A DNA stretch of 46,797 nucleotides, from assembly GCA_004293655.1 (NCBI GenBank), contig RDZZ01000046.1, positions 1 through 46,797 of the forward strand, given 5' to 3'. This DNA comes from Polaromonas sp. Lineage in GTDB: Bacteria > Pseudomonadota > Gammaproteobacteria > Burkholderiales > Burkholderiaceae_C. A program made the translations under genes and the position numbers. The notes below the pieces were generated by a model that saw only the letters and a program-made list of their open reading frames with translations, had not been told where the DNA came from and did no database searches. How positions within the stretch are numbered: the first letter of the stretch is position 1; the number at the start of each line of letters is the position of its first letter. Shown in pieces: positions 8,379 to 17,900 of the stretch.

Positions 8379-10451
8379 TCACCCACCACCATGCAACCCC
8401 ACCACCACCCGCGCATCCTCATGCAACTGTGCCAAGGCCGCCATTCTCATCAACGCCGGGGCCAGGCACGCATCTTTGTGCATGGCCTGTGCGGTTAACG
8501 TGGCTCCGAGAAGCGTTTTCAGCGCATCGGCCAGCGCAAACAGGCTTTGCGCGGTGAGCTGGCGTATGGTCTGGTTGCAGTCGGTGCTCCAGCTGGCGGG
8601 CAGTTGCATCAAACCGTGGTGCAGCAAAGTGGCCAGCACGTCGCGCAGGCTGGCCAATGCTTCTACGACCGGGTCACTTGCTTGATCGGGCAAAAAACCG
8701 AGCGGCAGGCGGGCAAGTGCGTCGCTGTTCTGGATTGAAGCGGCGGCAAAGTCGGGCACGACGATGCTGCTGGCGGCCACTGCCCAGGGTTCGATCACGG
8801 GCAGGCCGCCTGACCAGTGCAGCAGACCGGCTAGATGACTGACTGGCCCCTGTTTGCCTGACAGTGCATCGGCCAGCGCGGCCAGGGCGTGGCGGTTGTG
8901 GCTCTCAAAGCTGCGTTTTAGCAGCATGGGCTGGTCATCGGCGTCATGCAGCACGGCCATCAGGGCTTGTGCGTGCGGGTCGTAACTCGGGGTTTCGATT
9001 CTTGCGGGTGTGAACACGACAAACCGCTGGGCTGCATGGCGCGGCAGGATTTGTGCTGTGGGCTGGGCCTGCTGGGCTGTAGCCAGGGCGCGCACGCTGT
9101 CGTAACGCAGTGGCGCACCAAACTGCATCCAGTCGGGCACCTGCGGCAACACGCTGTTGTGCGAACTTCGGCTTTTGGCGAGTTTGAGGCTGCCGTCGGG
9201 CAATCTGCGGGCTTGCCGGGCCAGCAGCTGACCCCGGCTCAGGGCTTCAAGCAGGACGCCAGGGGCCAGGCGTTCTGATGCACGGGTGCTGATCTCGTCC
9301 GCCGTTGTACCGTCTGCCACCTTCCATTCATGATTCAAGACAAGTGCCGTGCCGGTGTCGGTATCTGCCAGCAGCAGGCGGGTGCGGCGGTTGGGGCCGT
9401 CGCGCACCGTGCGGGCGCCCAGGCAGACCAGGCGCAGGCGATCCAGTTCGGTCTCACCGGGTTCGGCCAGACCCAGCACGGCTCTGGCGTTGCCGGGCAA
9501 GACCCCGGCGTGCAGGCGCAGCGCCAGCTCTGCCACCAGCGCCAGGCCGTCTGCTGGCTGATATGTAGCACTGCGTGTTGACCAGGCACCGCACCAGTGC
9601 TCAAAATCTTGCAGAAGATAGACCAGCCAGGTGGCGTTGAGGGCACGGCTGGCATCCAGTGCATGGCTTAAAGCCTGGGCGATGGGCGCTGCACCGGCGC
9701 TGACACCGTGAAGAAGCAGCGCTTCAACCAGCGCCTGCCAGGGCGCAGTGTCCAGCACCAGACGCGTGCCGTCACTGCCCAGACGCACGACCTGTGCTGA
9801 CTGAGTTGCCTCTTCCCTGTCAGCCTGCCGAAAAGCCCAGACGCCCAGCGCCACGTGTTCACAGGCCGCAGCAGCAATGCAGTCGCAACGGGCTGCCTCC
9901 AGCGCAGCACCCGCCCAGAAACGCACTGTGGCCGATGGCAGGCGCGCGGTGTCGCAAGGCTCGCCGCTGGCAGTTCGGCGAATGGTGATGGAGATACCGG
10001 CATCGCGCGCCAGCGCGGCCTTGGCCAGCAAGGCGGCGGGAATGACCCGTGCCAGCATGTCATCGCTGGCCTGGCCGGGTGATGCGGCTAAAGCAGGTTG
10101 AGCCGAACCGGCAGATGCCCCGCCAGACGAATCGCCAGAATCGCCAGCCTGTGCAGCGTCCCGCACCTCTTGCTGCAGCTTTTCCCGGTAAGCCAGCGCC
10201 ACAATGATGCGATGCCTGCAAACCGTCGCCGCACCACAACTGCAGCGCACCTGCCCGATGGGCGTGGCAGCAGGCCAGACGGTGTTGATGCCGTCGCTGA
10301 ACGTGGCTTCAAGCGTGCCATCTGCACCCAGCGCCAGTTGCGGGCGGTAACCGCCTTGCAGCTCACGCACAGCGCGTTTGACCACACCCGCGTTGGCGGC
10401 TTGCGCCAGCGCCTCGGGGCTGAGGTGAAGCAAATCCTGACGTGGATTCAT
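8379..10451 (-). CDS. Double SWIM zinc-finger protein (YehQ-like)
   Basis: Cytosolic protein of 690 residues, last gene of the DUF4132-MoxR operon. Two SWIM-type C-x-C-x(n)-C-x-H motifs are visible: C70/C72/C78/H80 in RCSCGAATVCRH and C189/C191/C197/H199 in RCDCIAAAACEH. A low-complexity Gly/Ser/Ala linker lies between them at about 100-130. SWIM domains bind zinc and are associated with DNA or protein binding. The remaining roughly 480 residues show no motif I recognise. Size, double finger and position after a VWA gene match what I recall of E. coli YehQ. The ATG is seven bases after the VWA stop, with GGGG inside the end of the VWA frame as a likely ribosome site. Confidence 0.8.
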   Translation of the reverse strand: MNPRQDLLHLSPEALAQAANAGVVKRAVRELQGGYRPQLALGADGTLEATFSDGINTVWPAATPIGQVRCSCGAATVCRHRIIVALAYREKLQQEVRDAAQAGDSGDSSGGASAGSAQPALAASPGQASDDMLARVIPAALLAKAALARDAGISITIRRTASGEPCDTARLPSATVRFWAGAALEAARCDCIAAAACEHVALGVWAFRQADREEATQSAQVVRLGSDGTRLVLDTAPWQALVEALLLHGVSAGAAPIAQALSHALDASRALNATWLVYLLQDFEHWCGAWSTRSATYQPADGLALVAELALRLHAGVLPGNARAVLGLAEPGETELDRLRLVCLGARTVRDGPNRRTRLLLADTDTGTALVLNHEWKVADGTTADEISTRASERLAPGVLLEALSRGQLLARQARRLPDGSLKLAKSRSSHNSVLPQVPDWMQFGAPLRYDSVRALATAQQAQPTAQILPRHAAQRFVVFTPARIETPSYDPHAQALMAVLHDADDQPMLLKRSFESHNRHALAALADALSGKQGPVSHLAGLLHWSGGLPVIEPWAVAASSIVVPDFAAASIQNSDALARLPLGFLPDQASDPVVEALASLRDVLATLLHHGLMQLPASWSTDCNQTIRQLTAQSLFALADALKTLLGATLTAQAMHKDACLAPALMRMAALAQLHEDARVVVGLHGGG

Positions 10452-10458
10452 ACAGCGA

Positions 10459-11458
10459 TTACCCCAGCTTTCCGGCCAGCCATGCGGCCAGCTGGCCCGG
10501 CGTCATCGCGCCGATGTGCGCGCCCACGTCGGCCAGTTTGCCTGCCAGGGTGCGGTCGTAGTCGGGGTTGGCTTTCTCATCGAGTGCGGCCAGCCCCAAA
10601 ACCTGGGTGCCTTGGGCGCACAGGGCGCGTACCTGGCTGACCAGCACATGCTCGGCTGCGCCTTCATAAAAGTCGCTGATGATGACCACGATGGCGCGGC
10701 GTGGCGCTTCAATCTGCCCGGCGGCGTACACCACGGCCTTGCCGATGTCGGTGCCGCCGCCCAGTTGCACAGCCATCAGCACCTGCACCGGGTCTTGCAC
10801 GCTGTCGGTCAAATCGACCACCTCGGTGTCAAACGCCACCAGATGGGTCTTGACACCGGGCAAGGCCCACAGGCATGAGGCCGTGACCGCCGAATGAATC
10901 ACGCTGGAGACCATGCTGCCGCTCTGGTCCACCAGCAGAAAAACCTGCCACGGCTGCAGCGAGCGGCGGGTGTTGACATAAAACAGCGGCTTTTCAATCA
11001 GCAGGCGCTGGCGGCGCTGGTCGTAGTGCTTCAGGTTGCGCTGCAGGGTTTCGGGTGCGCATCACGGCTTGCAGCAGCGCGGGGTTGGGTGTGGCGCGGG
11101 CCAGCACTTCGGGGTTGGTCACAACCTCGTCAATGCCGTAACGCTCGATGGCGTCGCGCTCCAGCCTTTCAATGGTTTCTTTGGGGAACAGCTCGTGAAT
11201 CTCGTTAATCCATTCAGGCACGGTCAGTTGTGAAGCACCCGCGCCGCCGTGGCGGTCCAGCCGGTCTGCGGCATCACCGCCACCATCACTCTGGCCGTCG
11301 GGTGCATCACGGCCATAAAGCCAGGCCAGGGCGCGGTCCATCGCCATGGCCTGCATGTCGCCCGCGCTGCCCAGGCCACCTGCCAAAGGCTGCTGCGCGG
11401 CTTCACCGAGCAACAAACGCCAGCGTTCTACTGCAGACAGCACGATGACTGGTTTCAT
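10459..11458 (-). pseudogene. VWA-domain protein (YehP-like), broken by an internal deletion and frame change
   Basis: The N-terminal part starts at an ATG (11458) overlapping the DUF5682 stop. It reads VERWRLLLGEAAQQ, DRALAWLYGRDAP, TVPEWINEIHELFPKETIER and IDEVVTNPEVLARA, then ends in a new frame and stops at 10994. The second part, in another frame, resumes at about 11052 with TLQRNLKHYDQRR and VFLLVDQSGSMVSSVIHSA (the MIDAS motif D-x-S-G-S), then THLVAFDTEVVDLTD and ISDFYEG, ending at 10459. Compared with E. coli YehP as I remember it, about 55 codons between the halves are missing and the frame changes at about 11050-11060. A TGA directly upstream in the second frame rules out simple restart with the whole VWA fold. 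An intact version would be the partner of the MoxR ATPase encoded upstream in the operon. Confidence 0.85.
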
Positions 11459-13785
11459 GCCTGAATCTCCAGCGCACGCGCCCATGCCAGTGCCTGCGCC
11501 TCGATGCGTTTGGCGTCCAGCAGTACCCGGCTGCCGGTGTGCAGTGACAGCAGGCCCGATTGTTCGTTGGCCGACAGACCCAGCAAGGCCGCCACGCGCT
11601 GGGCCAGCGCGCCACGCTCACGCGGCGGAAACCAGGCAAAAGCGGCGCGCAACTGCGGCAGCGCGACCAGAAAATCATCACTGCCCATACCTTCAAGCGC
11701 CTCATGCACTGCGCCCACGATGGCGTCTGACTCGGTGGCCAGCACGCGCGCGCAGCAAAACAGGCCGTATAAAAAATCGCCCAGCTCGTCACGCGGCGGC
11801 ACGGCGCGTACCAAGGCCAAAATTTGCTGACGCCCTTGTTCGCCCAATGCGTCATGCACATACACCACGGCCAGGGCCGCACCCCGCAAAGCCGGTGGAG
11901 ACAAAGAACTGCGTGCCAGACGCAGCAAGGTCGCCAGCGTGGCATCACGACTCAAACCGGAGGCGGCCTCCAGTTGCAGGCGCAGCAGGCTGTCAAAAAT
12001 GCTGACGGCCGCCACGTCGGCTTGCATCTGTTGGGCTTGTGAGCCTTGGCGAGCTTCCAGCAGCCAAAGGATTCGGGCAGCCAGCACCGACAAGGCCCGC
12101 GCGAGCAGGGCGCGTGTGTTCTGACCCCAGAAACCGGCCTGCACCACCTGCTGCAACAAGCCGGCGGCTTTTGCCAGCGCGGCCAGGTCATGCGCGGCAG
12201 GAATCGCCGCTTCAAGCTGCTGGCCCAGCGCATCGCCCATGTCGAGCAAACCGGCACGCACGGCTTTTAGCAGGCAGCTGGTGGCCTGGGCCACATCGCC
12301 CTGGCCTTGGGCAATGAGTTGGGTCAGGCGGTTTCTGGCCGCTGACTCAAGCGTCGCGCCGTATGCGGCGGCTTCGATCAGGTTGGGAAACCAGCGATCA
12401 CTTTTGATCAGTGACCAGTGTTCCTCAAAATTCAGTGCGGCAGGCAGCTGGCGGGCGGCATGCGGGGCGCGGGTTTCGACAAGTCTTGCGCCTTCCAGAC
12501 CAATCAGTTGCAACTGCCACAAGGTGTGGGCGCGTGGCAGGTCAGCGGCGCGGCGGCGGTCAATGATGATGTTTTGCCTGGCCTTGCCGGTTTGATGTGG
12601 CGATTGCGCAGCCAGCTCACACTGCACCAGCCGTGCCGCCACGTCATGCACCAGCGGCGGCAAAGGCGTGTCGGTGTGCAGCGTACCGCCGCCCTCGCCT
12701 GTCAAAGCCAGCAAGGCTTCACGCAAAACCGGGTGGTGCCGGTCACCCAGCAAACCCTGGCTGGCCCACGGGGCAGGCGCGTCCAGTGCTTCCTTGATCA
12801 CTGTGGATTGCAGCGCATCCAGAATGTCGCCGCGCAAGGGCTGGGCATGGCCGCGCAGTTGCGCCAGAGATTGCTGGGCGCAGCGCATGGCAATCATTTC
12901 AGCCGTCGGAAAAGCCACATCCTTTGCACGCAAACGCCGGGTGATGCACTGCAGCGCCTGCTCGCCCGCAGCTTTCAGCCCCGATTGCCACACCCACTGG
13001 TAAAAAATGGGCGACTGCATGCCCGAGCTGTAGCCGCCCAGCGCATCGACCTGCCGGTATTCATAAGGCACCAGATAACAACCGGCGGCCCGCACATCAG
13101 TTGGCGCGGGCGACACGGGTTCTGGCGCGGTCGGCTGCAGCGGCCAGAGCTGTTCAATCGCCCGTTTGTGCCAGCCGCCGCAAATCACCAGCACATCGCC
13201 TGTGACTTGCTGCTGCGCCCAGGCCACCCAGCGCGCCATGTGTTGTTCACGCGCCTGGTCTTGGGGTGTACCGGGGTCGTCGCCGCGCAGCTCATCAAAA
13301 TAAAGGTCCAGGCGCTGCTGCAGGGCGGCGTCGTTCAGCTCACCTTCAAACAGGTGATCCCACAGGGCATTGCTGCCATCACAGCCAAAGCGCTGACACA
13401 TCAGCGCCAGCACCTCGGCATAGCGTGAGTGGGGCTGCAAACCGCTTTTATGCTCATGTGCGTCCGCAATCGCCCGGTATTGCCAGTGCGGCAAGTCTAT
13501 AAACCTCAGCAGCGCGCCGATTTGATGGGCGCTGCGCAGGGCCACCCATTCAGGCGAACAGTCCAGAAAAGGAAACCAGCACTGCGCCGGGCTTTGGCCT
13601 TCATTGGCGTAGCTGTACAGGGCAACGGGCAGCGTGTGCTCAAGCAACAGCTCAGCCATGCGCGGGTTGAAGTCGCCTGGGCCTTCTATCAACACAGCGG
13701 CAGGTTTGTCGCGTTCTATGACCCGCTGGATCAGCCGGGCACACGCTGGGCTGTGGTGGCGCACACCGATGACGCGAACGGTCAT
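11455..13785 (-). CDS. DUF5682 protein (YehM-like), possible TIKI/EreA-type metal hydrolase
   Basis: Cytosolic protein of 776 residues; the start at 13785 is preferred because family homology begins at MTVRVIGVRHHSPACARL and AAAAGG lies upstream. The first about 220 residues contain GVRH (7-10), an acidic IEGPGDF (E34 at 33-39), CSPEWVALRSA, and VICGGWHKR (GGWH 203-206). Two G-x-x-H motifs and an early Glu resemble the TIKI/TraB/EreA/ChaN superfamily of putative metal-dependent hydrolases; this is my inference, not an established assignment. The remainder is Leu/Ala-rich and helical. It follows the MoxR gene after a gap holding repeat copy C, and its TGA overlaps the ATG of the VWA gene (ATGA). 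Confidence 0.8.
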   Translation of the reverse strand: MTVRVIGVRHHSPACARLIQRVIERDKPAAVLIEGPGDFNPRMAELLLEHTLPVALYSYANEGQSPAQCWFPFLDCSPEWVALRSAHQIGALLRFIDLPHWQYRAIADAHEHKSGLQPHSRYAEVLALMCQRFGCDGSNALWDHLFEGELNDAALQQRLDLYFDELRGDDPGTPQDQAREQHMARWVAWAQQQVTGDVLVICGGWHKRAIEQLWPLQPTAPEPVSPAPTDVRAAGCYLVPYEYRQVDALGGYSSGMQSPIFYQWVWQSGLKAAGEQALQCITRRLRAKDVAFPTAEMIAMRCAQQSLAQLRGHAQPLRGDILDALQSTVIKEALDAPAPWASQGLLGDRHHPVLREALLALTGEGGGTLHTDTPLPPLVHDVAARLVQCELAAQSPHQTGKARQNIIIDRRRAADLPRAHTLWQLQLIGLEGARLVETRAPHAARQLPAALNFEEHWSLIKSDRWFPNLIEAAAYGATLESAARNRLTQLIAQGQGDVAQATSCLLKAVRAGLLDMGDALGQQLEAAIPAAHDLAALAKAAGLLQQVVQAGFWGQNTRALLARALSVLAARILWLLEARQGSQAQQMQADVAAVSIFDSLLRLQLEAASGLSRDATLATLLRLARSSLSPPALRGAALAVVYVHDALGEQGRQQILALVRAVPPRDELGDFLYGLFCCARVLATESDAIVGAVHEALEGMGSDDFLVALPQLRAAFAWFPPRERGALAQRVAALLGLSANEQSGLLSLHTGSRVLLDAKRIEAQALAWARALEIQA

Positions 13786-13796
13786 TTTTTCATGCC

Positions 13797-13854
13797 TTTT
13801 TTGGCCCCTGCGCAATTGCAGCGGACATGAACAGCTATCAAATACGTAGCAAAT
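13797..13854 (-). repeat. Dispersed GCTA-N9-TAGC repeat, copy C
   Basis: On the minus strand: AATTTGCTA, nine bases, TAGCTG, then TGCGCAGGGGCCAAAAAAGG. It fills the junction between the MoxR and DUF5682 genes, and its A-rich tail provides the AAAAAAGG that serves as a ribosome-binding sequence for DUF5682. Confidence 0.75.
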
Positions 13855-13872
13855 TCAGACATCACAATGCCC

Positions 13873-14958
13873 TCAGGGCAACAAATGCCGCGCTGCATAA
13901 AAGTCGCGCCAGTGCTCGCCCTGGCGTTTGGCGGCCTTGTTTTCGATGTAACGGCGTATCTTTTTAAGGTCATCGGGGTTGTCTTTGGCGGCAGCACCTG
14001 CCAGCGCTTCCACGATGTCTGATGGCTGGCCCGCATCACCACGCAGATAGTGGCCCCGCAGCGCCACGCTGTAGGCCACGCTCACAGCTTCAGCCGTGCT
14101 GACCACGGTGGACAGGCGCTCGCTGGCCGCGCCGTCGCGGTCAACGCCCTGGCGCAGCTCGCGGAAGGTGGTGACCAGCACTTCCAGCACCTCGGCAGCG
14201 GGCTGCAATTTGAGGCCGTCGTTGGCCAAAAGGCGTGCGACTTCGCTTTGCACCAGCGCCAGCTCCTGGTCGTAATCGGCAATCGGAAAGACGGTTTCAA
14301 ATGAAAAGCGGCGTTTCAGCGCGGCTGACATCTCGTTGACACCCCGGTCACGGGTGTTGGCGGTGGCGATCAGGTTAAAACCCGGCGCGGCAAACACCGC
14401 GTTGTCACCGGGCAGCTCGGGCACCATCAACAGCCGTTCAGACAATATCGAGAGCAAACCGTCCTGCACTTCAGGCGGGCAGCGGGTGATCTCTTCAAAC
14501 CGCACAATGCGCCCGTCCTGCATGGCGCGGTACAACGCCGACGGTACCAGTGCGCGCGTGCTGGGGCCTTCAGCCAGCAGCAGCGCGTAGTTCCAGCCGT
14601 ATTTGATCTGGTCTTCCGTCGTGGCGGCGCTGCCCTGGATCGTCAGCAAGCTGGAGCCACAAATGGCGGACGCCAGCAACTCTGACAGCAGACTTTTGGC
14701 CGTGCCCGGCTCGCCCACCAGCAGCAAGGCACGGTTGGAGGCCAGCGTGACCATGGCGCGTTCAATCAGGCTGGGTGCGCAGACAATTTTGGTGCGAATG
14801 TCCTTGTCACCCACAATAAAACGCCGCACCGCCTTCATCGACAACTGCCAGCCTGGCGGTTTGGGGTCACGGTCAGACTTTTTCAGCCGCGCCAGCTCAT
14901 CGGCGTAAAGATGCTCGGCGGGCGGGCGCTGCTGGCGTGTGGGGGGCGCTGGGGTCAT
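13873..14958 (-). CDS. MoxR-family AAA+ ATPase (YehL-like)
   Basis: AAA+ ATPase of 361 residues. Walker A is GEPGTAKS at 82-89, Walker B IVRFEE at 151-156, sensor 1 is ATANTRD at 198-204, and the arginine-finger region is ALKRRF at 213-218. The segment ITRCPPEVQDGLLSILSER is the usual MoxR stretch after Walker B. MoxR ATPases act as chaperones or remodelling machines, usually with a VWA-domain partner encoded alongside. Here that partner gene is two genes downstream and broken. The YehL subfamily assignment rests on gene context (DUF4132, DUF5682, SWIM). Its ATG overlaps the stop of the third DUF4132 gene (ATGA), which indicates translational coupling. Confidence 0.92.
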   Translation of the reverse strand: MTPAPPTRQQRPPAEHLYADELARLKKSDRDPKPPGWQLSMKAVRRFIVGDKDIRTKIVCAPSLIERAMVTLASNRALLLVGEPGTAKSLLSELLASAICGSSLLTIQGSAATTEDQIKYGWNYALLLAEGPSTRALVPSALYRAMQDGRIVRFEEITRCPPEVQDGLLSILSERLLMVPELPGDNAVFAAPGFNLIATANTRDRGVNEMSAALKRRFSFETVFPIADYDQELALVQSEVARLLANDGLKLQPAAEVLEVLVTTFRELRQGVDRDGAASERLSTVVSTAEAVSVAYSVALRGHYLRGDAGQPSDIVEALAGAAAKDNPDDLKKIRRYIENKAAKRQGEHWRDFYAARHLLP

Positions 14959-17900
14959 GGTGCAGTCATGATGTTGTAGGGGTTGAGCAGGCTCAGGTCA
15001 CGCAGGACTTCGCTGATAAAAACAGTGTCCAGGCTGTCAAAGGTAGCGGGTTGCTGTGCCACGCCTTCAGTATGGCGCAGCAGCCACAGCTCGCCGATGT
15101 CCTGGCGCGGCTCCATCTGGCCGCCGCCTATGAAAATGCCGGGTGAAATGCTCAGGCTGACTTCCAGGCCGTCACGGCTCCTGCGGCTGTAGTCACAAAT
15201 CATGCCGCCGTCCTGCGGGCTGCCGCGCTCCCAGCCCCTGGGCTGCAGACTCATGATGGCGCCTGACGCAACAGACTGGCCCTCGAAGCGTTTGAGGATG
15301 TGCTGTTTCTGCTCGTCCGGCGTCAGCGCATACGTCTCGCGGCCCAGCTGTTTGAAGGGTTGCAAAATTTCGTAGTCGGCAAACACCTGCGAAAACCTGG
15401 CCAGCACGCTGGGGTTCATCTCCAGCACATGGGGGATGCCCAGCACCGCGTCGTCTGCCCGTTCGACCCATTCATCGCCGCCGTCGGCCAGCGTCCAGTC
15501 TTCGGCAATGCGCAGCGCCTGCACCATCTGGTCACCCTCATAACGCCCCCACACCAGCCGCGCGGCAAGATAACGCATCAGCGGGTGATCGATAAAAAAG
15601 CGTTTGAATTCAGCCAGCGGCCAGCGCCTGGCATTGACCATGGCGCGCTCCATACGCGTGATCTGCAAGCTGGCCAGCGTGCGCGCGTCCTTGCGCAGCA
15701 GTTTGAGCCGGTCTGCCGTGGCCTTGGCCCGCACTGCGTCGTCACTTTTATTCGGTTTGGGCAGGTCTTTCAGGCGCGTGCCTTTGCTGTCCATCACCAC
15801 GGGTTTGAGTTCTTCGTCAAAAGCCAGGGTGAATTTGCGCGGGCCAAAGTCCAGCTCGAAAGCGGCTTCTTGATCCAGGCCAAGAGCCGGAACCAGCCGG
15901 TCGGCAAGCTCTTCAAGGCTTAAACCGCGCGTTTCGGCGGCACCCTGGATCATCACACCCGCACGTTCTTGCAGGATTTTGTGTTTGCTTTTGGCGGCAA
16001 TCACACTCAAAAGCATCAGCGCCACATCGCTGCCGATGGTTTTGAGCATGTGCATGGCCTCGGTGGCGCGGGCACGCAGGGCGTAGTTGGCCGCCCAGTC
16101 ATTGATGCGGGTGAACAGTCGGCGGGCGGTTTCGTCGTCACCGAGCAAACCCAGGCAAGTAAAGGCCCAGCGGTGTTTACCCGGCCTTTCGGCTTCGTCC
16201 CAGGCTTCGTAAATGTCCCAGGCAAACTCGGCCAGACTGGCGCGGGTGCAACTTTGTTTGACGATGTCCAGGCCCGCATAAGGCACACCGGGCTGCTCCA
16301 GCGCCAGCATGCGGCCGATATGTTCCATTGCCACCACGGGCAGCGCGCCGCCGCTGAGCAGCTCGGGCCGGCGAAATGAGGCGGCGACAAAAAAATCGGG
16401 CAACTCGGGCATCACGCCAGGCAGCAGAAAGATCGGGTCGGTGGTCAGCAGCGCCTCAAGCGCGGCGGGCATGGCACCGCAATAGATACCAGCCACCTCA
16501 CGCGCCAGATCGGCATGGCCTTTTTCTGCCAGCCAGGTGATCGCGTGGCGTGCATCGTCACGACCCGCGCTGTATTGAGTTGCGAAGGCCTGCGGCAAGG
16601 CCTTGAACAGCACAGTGCGCGGGAAGCGCTCGATCCAGCGGCCAGCACTTTCCTTGTGCAGCCTGACGTTGCGCAGGCCGTGCAGCATGTGATTGACCAG
16701 GCCAGGGCTATCGACCATGGACGCCAGCCACGGTGCCTTGCCGTCATGGGTGGTCAAAAAAGCCACGGTGCCACGAAAAGCCGCCGTGCCGTAGCTGGCC
16801 AGCAGCGCGGGAATGACACGGGTAGTTGTCCAATCGCGGCTAGCCATGCCGGGGTAAGCGTTGAACAGGGCCAGCCGGGCCGGTTCGGGCGCTCGCAAGA
16901 GGTCATCAAAATCGACACGGAAGACGGCCTCGTCCACATCACCGGGCTGCAGCGGCTGGCCGGCCAGCAAACGCTGTGAAACCGACGGTCTGAGTCCCAG
17001 AGTTCTGGGGAAACCCCATTCGTCGCTTTCAGGCACACGCCAAGTGCTGGGTGTGTATTTGGCAGCCTCTTCCTGGCTGCTCTGGTGCCACACCGTGGGC
17101 TGCGGCCAGGCGAGCGTCTCGGGTGTGGTGATCACAGGCACATCAAAAGCGGGCAACTCGCCCGGCCTGTCGGCGCGCAGCCAGGGCGGCTCACGCAGCA
17201 GCGGCGGCAGGTTGTCTGGCGCGGCTACTTCGCGGTGAAGCGCAGCCCACTGGGTTTCAAACCGTTTGCGGGACGACGGCTCCAGCGCTGCCAGCGTGCC
17301 CGGCAAGGCGTCCGGGTGCTGCAGGGCCAAGCGGATTGTCCAGTTTTCGGTAGCGCGATTGCGTCCGGCCAGACTGTGTTCAATCGCAGTTTTGAGCACG
17401 GCAGCAGGGAATTGCGCCGCCAGTTTTTCAATCGCCGAGCGCACCTTGGGCACGGCGATGCCAGTCATCAGCAGGGCTGGCATTTGGGGAACGTGCAGGC
17501 GCACAAGCACATCAAGCAGCATGTTCAGTGCGACCTTGTCCTCATGCTTGATGGCACGCGCCAGCAGCGGCGATATTGCCTCCAGGGCGGCATCCTGGTG
17601 CAGGTGGACTTGCAGCAAAAGCATGGAAAGCTTTGATTTTTGCGTGATGCGAGACGTGTGCATCATGTCAATGTGTTGCTCTACGTAGCGAGCAAACACA
17701 GAGGCAGGCAAAACGCAGTCCCTCAGAAGGTAGCCGTGCAGGTCGGCGTTCTGCTCGGCATGCTGGGTCAGCCACTCCTGAGCCCACTCGCCAATATGTG
17801 CAAACAGGTGGGCACAGAAACGGTGCATCTCAGCACTCTGGCTTTTTGCGGCTTTGGCAACAGCAAGTGCCTTCTCGCAGTCTTCATCACTGGCGCAGGC

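Noticed and set aside
10994-11485. N-terminal VWA fragment as a complete 163-residue protein
   Set aside because: It lacks the MIDAS fold, its last residues are a frame-shifted Pro/Ala string, and the true partner sequence continues in another frame.
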